In this document: positions 27,301 through 33,265 of the stretch, piece after piece | Position numbering within the stretch: position 1 is the first letter of the stretch | Layout of the letters: the number at the start of each line of letters is the position of its first letter | DNA from: Claveliimonas monacensis | GTDB taxonomy: Bacteria > Bacillota > Clostridia > Lachnospirales > Lachnospiraceae | Reading direction: 5' to 3' | Assembly (NCBI RefSeq): GCF_014982975.1 | Contig: NZ_JADCKL010000008.1 | Span: 37,161 to 101,160 of the forward strand | DNA: 64,000 nt | Notes under the pieces: generated by a model | Told to the model about the DNA's origin: nothing | Seen by the model: only the letters and a program-made list of their open reading frames with translations | Databases searched by the model: none | Made by a program: the position numbers and the translations under genes

Positions 27301-27430
27301 GGAGATCATGGATGCGGCCATCGAACATTCCCAGAAGGCAAATGTGAAACATCTGGCCCGGAGAATGTTCCGCAAAGGAACGGACGAATCCGATCGGATA
27401 ATCCTGAAGGAAGACGATTTTAGGATCTAA
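24311..27430 (+). CDS. TPR, acidic-repeat and P-loop NTPase protein
   Basis: TTG 24311 chosen because GAGGTGAG (24299-24306) precedes it; an upstream TTG at 24275 lacks one. The 1039-residue protein has four parts: N-terminal TPR-like helices (about 1-205: KAMEIADTIDW, EIYEYNGEYQKSRDVLFMAYDRAP); a charged coiled coil (about 370-490, repeats of RRxEEEARRIAEQ type); an extremely Asp/Glu/Tyr-rich region (about 500-720), including three 14-residue tandem repeats; and a C-terminal P-loop domain (about 830-1039) with GHKGSGKT, a Walker-B-like AIIIEKAG and a tail SDRIILKEDDF. No signal peptide or membrane helix. Closest in spirit to AAA+ ATPases of the CbbX/SpoVK type, but I would not assign a function. 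Single gene between its own promoter and terminator. Confidence 0.8.
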   Translation: MDKYEYRVKTEQMLEYMEKKQYKKAMEIADTIDWRRVKNASMLNNVSEIYEYNGEYQKSRDVLFMAYDRAPGSRKTVYRLGTLALKINDTDEASDCYEEFVRLAPKDPNQFILKYKILKARRAPLSEQIEALEDFKKAEYVEKWAYELAKLYHEAGMTAECLEECDDLILWFSEGKYVYQAMELKMKYKPLTPLQQEKYDSMRGVSSHVSRRDAAAEDEVLEEEEAEDTAEEAEETAMAEEVQETFEQRAPETSGTIDAETREIRLDELRAAREQAAAAGAAVEETAREPEDPDRSQKKVKEESPIRKTVKGATLAEALANGVKVASGIDIEDIEKKASPKRDEDMRITGQMKIEEILAAWEAKQKDNAEAIEAQKKRDEEKLAERKREAQRRREEEARRIEEQQRAAEEARRIAEQKAAEEARRLAEEQAEQERLLAKQRADEEKRLARQKAEEEEALLDRIASGQVTAELKEAVKNASAPEEEAEEPAAEEEIVEAELTEEAAVTEEADYEEVPEEDAYEEADYEEAPEEDAYEEADYEEAPEEDAYEEDDYEEPAAEEEPEEKEETLATGMTADLRQLMEELETEEKQSGKKDEATDFDDEFQAAFAEESYEEADLEDEYDYEEADFEDEDDYEASDFKDGEDYEEDSFDEEDYDEDGFDEDSFDEDGYEEEDYDEDDLVDDYEDYDDIDEEDYEDDFFDEEEEEIPEEPEPKLTRKEKRAQKKAEKEAARQARKTEELVIEEPTEEEIQRRIQKGKGGVPFDTGFVVTGRYDLSATSEIGLKAGLTEEQKQLFSYFVPVRGMSEQIVEVLDNDRRERRNGTSRTGNILVIGHKGSGKTVLAVDMVKAIQKQRNLKQGKVAIVTGESLNKKDIPNIIQKLRGGAIIIEKAGKLNARTVRELNILMEKKTGELLFVLEDQKKALERLFTANPEFKKKFTSRLELPVFINDELVTFGQTYAKENGYKLDEMGILALYSRIDVMQREDHAVSVAEVKEIMDAAIEHSQKANVKHLARRMFRKGTDESDRIILKEDDFRI
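25838..25963 (+). repeat. Three tandem 42-base coding repeats
   Basis: Units at 25838-25879, 25880-25921 and 25922-25963 encode ADYEE(V/A)PEEDAYEE. Near-identical codons indicate recent duplication; copy number may vary between strains. Confidence 0.9.
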
Positions 27431-27449
27431 AAACTGTATAAAATGTATA

Positions 27450-27498
27450 AAAAAGAAAGAGTTTTGACAAAAATGATTGTTCAAAACTCTTTCTTTTT
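27450..27498. terminator. Terminator between the TPR/P-loop gene and glgB
   Basis: Perfect 18-base arms (27450-27467 and 27481-27498) around a 13-base loop, with a T-rich right arm. A TATAAT at 27513-27518 may be the glgB -10; its -35 is weak. Confidence 0.88.
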
Positions 27499-27554
27499 GT
27501 GGGGTGATAAAGTATAATAGATGTATTAGAAATTGAACATGAGAGGGTGAAATC

Positions 27555-29474
27555 ATGGCAGTAAAGAAGAACATAAAACCTTATGAGATAGGGGAACTTG
27601 ACCATTATCTGTTCGGGCAGGGGAACCATTATGAGATATACAGAAAGCTCGGCGCCCACCGTGTGAAGGACAAAGATCAGGAGGGTGTCTATTTTGCTGT
27701 CTGGGCTCCCCACGCCGAGTCTGTCTCTGTGGTAGGTGATTTCAATAACTGGGACAGAGAGGCGAATCCTATGGATAGGGGAGAGCCGCTGGGGATTTAC
27801 ACCTGCTTTGTGCCGGACCTTCCGGAGATGTCATTGTACAAGTACTGCATTAAGACCTACAAAGGGGAATATATCCTGAAAGCAGATCCTTTTGCAAATT
27901 ATGCAGAAAAGCGCCCGGGAACTGCATCCAGAGTGGTGGATCTGTCCCGGATCAGCTGGTCTGACGGCGACTGGATGGAAAACCGCAGATCGTGGGACTA
28001 CACAAAAGAGCCCATGTCGATCTACGAAGTACACATCGGATCCTGGAAGAAACACCCGCTGACAGAGGACGATGAAGATGGGTTTTACAACTACCGCGAA
28101 TTCGCCAGGGAGATTGTAAAATACATCAAATATATGGGGTATACCCATATTGAGATCATGGGGATCGCAGAACATCCTTTTGATGGTTCCTGGGGATACC
28201 AGGTGACAGGGTACTTTGCCCCCACATCCAGGTATGGAACGCCGGAGGATTTTGCCTGGATGATCAATTACCTGCACAGGAATAAGATCGGCGTGATCCT
28301 GGACTGGGTTCCCGCCCATTTCCCGAGAGATGCTCACGGACTTGCCGACTTTGACGGGACGCCTACTTTTGAGTATGCGGACCCGAGAAAAGGGGAACAT
28401 CCGGACTGGGGGACGAAGATTTTTGACTACGGCAAGAATGAAGTGCAGAATTTCCTGATTTCAAATGCCCTGTTCTGGATTGAAAATTATCATGTGGACG
28501 GGCTTCGCGTGGATGCGGTGGCTTCCATGCTTTATCTGGATTACGGAAAGCAGGACGGACAGTGGGTCGCCAACAAGTACGGTGGCAACAAGAACCTGGA
28601 GGCTATAGGGTTTTTCAAACATCTGAACTCGGTTGTTTTGGGAAGGAATCCCGGGGCAGTGATGATTGCAGAGGAGTCCACGGCCTGGCCGAAAGTGACG
28701 GGAGATGTGGAGGACGATGGACTGGGCTTCAGCCTGAAGTGGAATATGGGTTGGATGCATGACTTTACTGAATATATGAAACTTGATCCCTACTTCCGCA
28801 AGGGGGCTCACAATCTGATGACGTTTGCAATGAGCTACGCCTACAGTGAGAAATATATCCTTGTGCTGTCCCACGATGAGGTGGTGCATCTGAAGTGTTC
28901 TATGCTCAACAAGATGCCCGGACTTGGATTTGATAAATACGCCAACCTGAAGGCGGGATATGCGTTTATGATGGGACATGCCGGGAAGAAGCTGCTCTTC
29001 ATGGGCCAGGAGTTCGCCCAGCTGAGAGAGTGGAGCGAGAAGAGGGAAATTGACTGGTTCCTCCTCGCGGAGCCGGAGCATCAGGCTGTTCAGAACTGGA
29101 TGCGTGATCTGCTCCACCTGTACAAGAAAAACAGAGCCCTGTACGACCAGGATGACACCTGGGAAGGATTTGAGTGGATCAATGCGGACGACAGGGACAG
29201 GAGCATTTACAGTTTTATGCGCCATGCAAAGGGGGGGAAGAAAAACCTTCTCTTTGTCATCAATTTCACGCCCATGGCCAGAGATGACTATCGCGTGGGC
29301 GTTCCCAGAAGAAAGCAGTACAAGCTGGTTATGAACAGCGACGACCTGCAGTATGGCGGAAAGGGCGAAGTCAGGCCGAAGATCTATAAGGCTGTGAAGT
29401 CTGAGTGTGACGGGCGACCGTACTCGTTTGCCTACAAGCTGCCTCCCTATGGAGTGGCAATCTTTGAATTTTAA
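27555..29474 (+). CDS. glgB: 1,4-alpha-glucan branching enzyme
   Basis: ATG at 27555 after GAGAGGGTG. The 639-residue GH13 enzyme has an N-terminal CBM48 domain (FAVWAPHAESVSVVGDFNNW), the catalytic barrel with nucleophile Asp near 320 (GLRVDAVASM), acid Glu near 372 (MIAEEST) and the third Asp near 441 (LSHDEVVH), and a beta-sandwich C-terminus. It moves alpha-1,4 chains to alpha-1,6 branch points in glycogen. The residue after HDEVVH is Leu where Gly is common. glgC and glgD are 19 kb away on the other strand, so glycogen genes are dispersed here. Confidence 0.95.
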   Translation: MAVKKNIKPYEIGELDHYLFGQGNHYEIYRKLGAHRVKDKDQEGVYFAVWAPHAESVSVVGDFNNWDREANPMDRGEPLGIYTCFVPDLPEMSLYKYCIKTYKGEYILKADPFANYAEKRPGTASRVVDLSRISWSDGDWMENRRSWDYTKEPMSIYEVHIGSWKKHPLTEDDEDGFYNYREFAREIVKYIKYMGYTHIEIMGIAEHPFDGSWGYQVTGYFAPTSRYGTPEDFAWMINYLHRNKIGVILDWVPAHFPRDAHGLADFDGTPTFEYADPRKGEHPDWGTKIFDYGKNEVQNFLISNALFWIENYHVDGLRVDAVASMLYLDYGKQDGQWVANKYGGNKNLEAIGFFKHLNSVVLGRNPGAVMIAEESTAWPKVTGDVEDDGLGFSLKWNMGWMHDFTEYMKLDPYFRKGAHNLMTFAMSYAYSEKYILVLSHDEVVHLKCSMLNKMPGLGFDKYANLKAGYAFMMGHAGKKLLFMGQEFAQLREWSEKREIDWFLLAEPEHQAVQNWMRDLLHLYKKNRALYDQDDTWEGFEWINADDRDRSIYSFMRHAKGGKKNLLFVINFTPMARDDYRVGVPRRKQYKLVMNSDDLQYGGKGEVRPKIYKAVKSECDGRPYSFAYKLPPYGVAIFEF

Positions 29475-29496
29475 AGAAAGTTGTGATAAGATTTAC

Positions 29497-29528
29497 GGGC
29501 GGAGGGAATATCCCTTCCGCCTGTATTT
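29497..29528 (+). terminator. Hairpin between glgB and trmB
   Basis: GGCGGAGGGA pairs with TCCCTTCCGCC (one bulge) around ATA, followed by the weak T-rich TGTATTTT. Probably a partial terminator or attenuator before trmB. Confidence 0.6.
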
Positions 29529-29559
29529 TATGCAGGAGAAAAGGAAAGGAGACACAGGA

Positions 29560-30237
29560 ATGCGTCTGAGAAATATACCCAGAGCAGAGGGTGTACTGGA
29601 AGCCCACGACAAGGTGATTAAAAACGAGAAGGAGCACAAGGGGCAGTGGAAGGCTGTCTTTGGAAATGAACATCCCGTTTATATAGAGATCGGAATGGGA
29701 AAAGGGCAGTTCCTCACCGAGATGGCGGCCCGGCATCCCGAGAGGAATTACATTGGCATTGAGAGATATTCCAGCGTCCTTCTGCGGGCAGTGGAGAGGC
29801 TGGATAAGTTGGAAGAGGAAAAGAAAAGCGAGCAGGAGGGGGGCGCCCGTCTCCTGGAAAATATACGGTTTATCTGCATGGATGCGGCAGAGATCGGGGA
29901 GGTGTTTGAAAAAGGGGAAGTCAAAGGGATCTACCTGAACTTTTCTGATCCGTGGCCCAAGAAGAGGCATGCAAGAAGGCGGCTCACATCAAAAGAATTT
30001 TTTGCCAGATACGACCAGGTGCTGGCGCCGGAGGGCCAGGTGGAATTCAAGACCGACAACCAGGATCTGTTCCAGTTTTCTCTGGAGCAGGCGGATGAAG
30101 CAGGATGGAGAGTGCTTATGAGCACCTGGGATCTCCACGCAGATCCGGCCATGAACCAGGGAAATGTGATGACGGAGTATGAGAAAAAATTTTCGGCAAA
30201 GGGCAATCCGATCTGCAAGATGATCGCGGGCAGGTGA
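29560..30237 (+). CDS. trmB: tRNA (guanine-N7-)-methyltransferase
   Basis: ATG at 29560 after AAGGAAAGGAGA; in-frame upstream starts overlap glgB and are rejected. The 225-residue SAM-dependent enzyme has the GMGKGQF motif for SAM binding and the family signature LNFSDPWPKKRHARRRL, which binds and positions the tRNA; TDNQDLF follows. It makes m7G46 in the variable loop. A Lys/Glu-rich insertion near residue 87-97 is slightly longer than usual. Confidence 0.95.
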   Translation: MRLRNIPRAEGVLEAHDKVIKNEKEHKGQWKAVFGNEHPVYIEIGMGKGQFLTEMAARHPERNYIGIERYSSVLLRAVERLDKLEEEKKSEQEGGARLLENIRFICMDAAEIGEVFEKGEVKGIYLNFSDPWPKKRHARRRLTSKEFFARYDQVLAPEGQVEFKTDNQDLFQFSLEQADEAGWRVLMSTWDLHADPAMNQGNVMTEYEKKFSAKGNPICKMIAGR

Positions 30238-30296
30238 AGATAAGGAACCTTTCTGCATAGTATATAGAGAGAAGATCTTGCGAAGGAGACTGGCAT

Positions 30297-30431
30297 ATGG
30301 GAAGGAGAAGACCGGGAGGAGTATCCAGGTGGAGCTGTGTGATGTACCGGCTCAGAAGGAAGAACTGCTTTGTTGACTGCTTTCACAGATCTATGCATGA
30401 AGTGTACCGCATACTCAATCCCAGATGCTGA
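30297..30431 (+). CDS. Possible 44-residue basic, cysteine-containing small protein
   Basis: ATG at 30297, spaced 8 bases from AAGGAGA (30283-30289). The peptide is Arg-rich at the start (MGRRRPGG) and has four Cys (SCVMY, NCFVDCFHR, final PRC). It fills most of the 220-base gap between trmB and the thioredoxin gene. Not a family I recognise; it could be a decayed or genuine small gene. Confidence 0.4.
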   Translation: MGRRRPGGVSRWSCVMYRLRRKNCFVDCFHRSMHEVYRILNPRC

Positions 30432-30457
30432 CCCGGGAGAGCGGAAAGGATGTCCTG

Positions 30458-30772
30458 ATGTATCACCTGACAGAGGAGAATTTTGATATAGAAGTCCTGA
30501 AAGAAACAGGGGCTGTAGTTGTCATGTTTTACGAAAAATGGTGTCCGAAATGTTCCATGACAAGACCTGTTGTGGAGGAGCTGGAACAAAAATACAGAGG
30601 AAAGATCAAGTTTTGTGAGGCGGAATTGTCGGAGACGCCCCACCTTGCAGCATCATATGGGGCGGACATCGTGCCCACCTTTCTGTTTGTGAAAAAAGGC
30701 GAGGTAAAAGCCTCTATGAAAGGCGTGGTGGGAGAAAAAATACTGGAGAAGAGAATGAAGGAACTGCTCTGA
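30458..30772 (+). CDS. Thioredoxin-like protein with WCPKC active site
   Basis: ATG 30458 preferred over 30425 because GGAAAGGATG lies at the right distance. The 104-residue protein has a thioredoxin fold with the redox site Trp28-Cys29-Pro-Lys-Cys32 and the cis-proline segment IVPTFLF. The canonical site is WCGPC; the Pro-Lys dipeptide would shift the redox potential. No signal peptide, so cytoplasmic. No thioredoxin reductase is nearby. Confidence 0.85.
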   Translation: MYHLTEENFDIEVLKETGAVVVMFYEKWCPKCSMTRPVVEELEQKYRGKIKFCEAELSETPHLAASYGADIVPTFLFVKKGEVKASMKGVVGEKILEKRMKELL

Positions 30773-30790
30773 CAGGGCGGTTCCTTTCTT
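30758..30790 (+). terminator. Terminator after the thioredoxin gene
   Basis: AAGGAAC (30758-30764) pairs with GTTCCTT (30780-30786), extended inward, followed by TCTTTA. The left arm is inside the coding end. Confidence 0.7.
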
Positions 30791-30821
30791 TATTCTTCAT
30801 CCATTTTTAAGAAAAGTTTCG

Positions 30822-30850
30822 TGTACAATCCGGCCGGAATGTGTTATATT
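30822..30850 (+). promoter_or_regulatory. Promoter of the DUF1002 gene with palindromic spacer
   Basis: TGTACA (30822-30827), 17 bases, TATATT (30845-30850) with TG one base upstream. The spacer contains the perfect palindrome TCCGGCCGGA (30829-30838). The leader carries AGCGCC/GGCGCT and a second palindrome GGTTTTAAAACC (30924-30935) just before the gene. Confidence 0.6.
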
Positions 30851-30942
30851 GGGTACGGTGAAAGGTAGCGCCGCCGTGTGATGGCGCTGCATCGGCCAGA
30901 AAATAATTAAAAAGGGAGACAAGGTTTTAAAACCGCAAGAGT

Positions 30943-32199
30943 ATGAAGATGAAAAAAGTTTTGCCGCTTCTGATGGCGGCGGTAATGGTGACAGCCGGCA
31001 TGCCTATGGCAGTATCTGCCTCGGAGACAGGAGATACTGTACAGGATGCGGGGAGTACAGAGACAGGAACATCCGGAACAGACAGTACAGGCGCGGCCTC
31101 CGGCACTTCTGGGGCAACAGGCGCTCAGACCGGTACAGGCAACGGCGACAGCGGAACTGCGGCTGATGGAACACAGCAGGGCGGCAGCACGGATACATCC
31201 GGGACCGTAGATGGAACAGAAACAACAGACGGCACAGAGACAGACGACGGGCAGCAGACAGAGGACGCTGCAGATGAGAATACAGATGCAGCAGAAGAAG
31301 AGGAAGACACAGATGAGGGAAATACTGACAGCGGAAAGGTAGTTACACTTGGCGAGAACCTGAATGAGGAGCAGCGGGCTTCCATGTACGAGTATTTTGG
31401 AACTACCCCGGAGGAGGTGGAGACCATTGTTGTCACCCACGCCGACGAGGTGCAGTATATGGAAGGCATTGCCACAGATGAACAGATCGGACCTACCACA
31501 AACAGCTGTGCCTATGTAGAGCCCACAGAATCAGGTGGGATCAAAGTGAAGACAGCCAACCTGAATTTCGTGACAAGCGCCATGATCGCCAGCACACTGA
31601 CTACAGCGGGCATGGAGAACTGCAATGTCATTGCGGCATGTCCTTTTGAGGTGTCCGGAACCGGCGCCCTGACAGGCATTATCATGGCTTACGAGACGGC
31701 CAGCGGCGAGAACCTGGACGAGGGCCAGAAGGAAGCTGCTATGGAGGAGCTTGTGACAACAGGTGAGCTTGCTGACAGCGTGGGACAGGAGAAAGCCACA
31801 GAGGTCATGAAGGATGTCAAGACAGAGGTGCTCGACGAGGGACTTACAGAGCCGGAAGAGATCGGTGAGGCTGTTGATAATATAGCGGAAGAAAATGAGA
31901 TTACACTGACAGACGACCAGAGAGCACAGGTGGTTGCTCTGATGGAGAAGATTTCCCAGTATGACTACGATGTGAACGCGTTAAAAGACACACTGGACAA
32001 TCTGACAGGCGATGACGGCATGCTGTCTAATATCTGGAACTCAGTAAAGACTTTCTTCGTAGGGTCAGATGACGGTATCCTGAGCGGAACAAACGATGAG
32101 GCGCTGGGATCTGATGTCATCACGGACAGTACAGTCAATGAGGGCGGCTTTAAAGACGGCCTGTTTACAAGAATCAAGAATTTTTTCACAGGTGAATAA
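30943..32199 (+). CDS. Secreted DUF1002 protein with Thr/Gly/Asp-rich linker
   Basis: ATG at 30943 (30949 is a second possibility). The 418-residue precursor has a signal peptide (about 1-26, LPLLMAAVMVTAG then VSA) and a low-complexity linker of Thr, Gly, Ser, Asp and Glu (about 27-128). The DUF1002 domain (about 130-390) begins GENLNEEQRASMYEYFG and contains TNSCAYVEP and TAGMENCNVIAACPFEVSG. The family (B. subtilis YpuA type) is extracytoplasmic and uncharacterised. No cell-wall anchor, so it is probably secreted or loosely wall-bound. Single gene with its own promoter. Confidence 0.85.
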   Translation: MKMKKVLPLLMAAVMVTAGMPMAVSASETGDTVQDAGSTETGTSGTDSTGAASGTSGATGAQTGTGNGDSGTAADGTQQGGSTDTSGTVDGTETTDGTETDDGQQTEDAADENTDAAEEEEDTDEGNTDSGKVVTLGENLNEEQRASMYEYFGTTPEEVETIVVTHADEVQYMEGIATDEQIGPTTNSCAYVEPTESGGIKVKTANLNFVTSAMIASTLTTAGMENCNVIAACPFEVSGTGALTGIIMAYETASGENLDEGQKEAAMEELVTTGELADSVGQEKATEVMKDVKTEVLDEGLTEPEEIGEAVDNIAEENEITLTDDQRAQVVALMEKISQYDYDVNALKDTLDNLTGDDGMLSNIWNSVKTFFVGSDDGILSGTNDEALGSDVITDSTVNEGGFKDGLFTRIKNFFTGE

Positions 32200-32203
32200 T
32201 ATT

Positions 32204-32250
32204 GTAAAAGCGGACGTAATACTTTTTAAAAGTATTACGTCCGCTTTTAC
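32204..32250. repeat. Perfect palindrome, dispersed element copy 2
   Basis: Arms of 23 bases (32204-32226 and 32228-32250) flank one T. The core matches the element at 16590-16630 (CGGACGTAA..CTTTTTAAAAG..TTACGTCCG) with two arm positions changed in a compensated way. It sits just after the DUF1002 gene and may also stop transcription. Confidence 0.8.
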
Positions 32251-32400
32251 ATGTACTGGTGTGCTATTGTGTCTCCATATCCATGCTGTTGTCTCTTTTG
32301 TCTGCGCTTCCCTGACAATTCTTCTTGGGCAACCAGGAATTCTCTGCCTTTGACAGACTATTCGCATACCCAAAATGAACAGACGCTATACCACTACATT

Positions 32401-32901
32401 TTAGGGCGGATAGAAGAGGAATATGTCCGGCGGAAAGCAGGTAAATGAGAAGAATAAAAGCACTGCAAGGAGCCATCCCAGAAAGACGAGCATGGGGTCT
32501 GCCTGGCGGAATTTCCGGAATAAGTGGCCGGATATGACGTAGGAAAAGCAGACGCCTGTCAGAAAGAGCAGGATATCGGCCGCAAGGAAATTCCTCCCCA
32601 GGACAAAAGTGTACAGATAGTAGAGGACAACGATCATTGTCATGCCCGCTGTGATGCCGGCCAGCCTGGCGCCGAAAAGCGCACAGGGATTGGGGTGGCG
32701 GATAAGAAACTCAATGACAGTTAAAAGCAGTATGGGGAAGAAAAGGAGCTTTAAATGCTCCCACACAGATTCGTTGACGGGAGAAATGAGCGCGGCAAAA
32801 GGATTTTCGCCGGAAAAGTCATACAGAAAATGAAAGACGCTTCCAAGGAGCGCCGCTGAGAGCATATAGGGGAAATCTCTCCGTCTGCATATCTGAAGCA
32901 A
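32401..32901 (-). CDS. Small multi-spanning membrane protein (DUF6512-like)
   Basis: TTG at 32901 on the minus strand follows AAAGGAGGG with good spacing; in-frame starts further upstream lack a ribosome binding site. The 166-residue product has about five membrane helices and the motif SVFHFLYDFSGENPFAALIS followed by VNESVWEHLKLLFFPILL, matching Lachnospiraceae proteins annotated DUF6512. Function unknown. No partner gene. Confidence 0.75.
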   Translation of the reverse strand: MLQICRRRDFPYMLSAALLGSVFHFLYDFSGENPFAALISPVNESVWEHLKLLFFPILLLTVIEFLIRHPNPCALFGARLAGITAGMTMIVVLYYLYTFVLGRNFLAADILLFLTGVCFSYVISGHLFRKFRQADPMLVFLGWLLAVLLFFSFTCFPPDIFLFYPP

Positions 32902-33045
32902 TGCCTGTCCCTCCTTTGCCGCCGCAGGAAAATGCAGCAGATTATATTTATATAAAGTATATATATGCGGATATAAAGAAAAAAAGAAGAAACACTCGCT
33001 ACTAAGTAGTGTTGATAGTAGGATTGAGGATTTCATCTTCGGGTG

Positions 33046-33265
33046 GAGCGCTGGATAGAGATGATTACAACGTGGATCTGCAGTACCGTTATCAGGAGGA
33101 AAACACGGATCCGCAGATAGAAAAACTCCTGAAGCTTATGGCACAGCTGACAGAATCCCAGATCAATCTCATCTATGACCATTTCGGTGCAGGAAAGCAG
33201 CTTAAGGAAATCTGCAATGAAGAGAATGCTGCAAATGGTACCAACAAGAAGCTCCTTTTATCTGT
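33046..33265 (+). pseudogene. Fragment of a sigma-like/HTH protein
   Basis: The plus frame encodes a plausible helical stretch (DRDDYNVDLQYRYQEE, then LLKLMAQLTESQINLIYDHF and GKQLKEICNEEN) like the region-4 tail of small sigma-like regulators from mobile elements. It has no start codon with a ribosome binding site and breaks off before the recognition helix, running into the uvrA-like gene. Most likely a remnant; family uncertain. Confidence 0.45.

Noticed and set aside
24647..27574. A 975-codon minus-strand ORF under the TPR/P-loop gene
   Set aside because: It is a mirror of the strongly biased Glu/Asp codons on the plus strand (Leu/Phe/Ile-rich product), has no ribosome binding site and covers a terminator. 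The plus-strand gene is clearly real.
32264..32476. Minus-strand 70-codon ORF after the palindrome element
   Set aside because: No ribosome binding site and no recognisable domain. The 150 bases before the DUF6512-like gene end seem non-coding or contain unrecognisable remnants.
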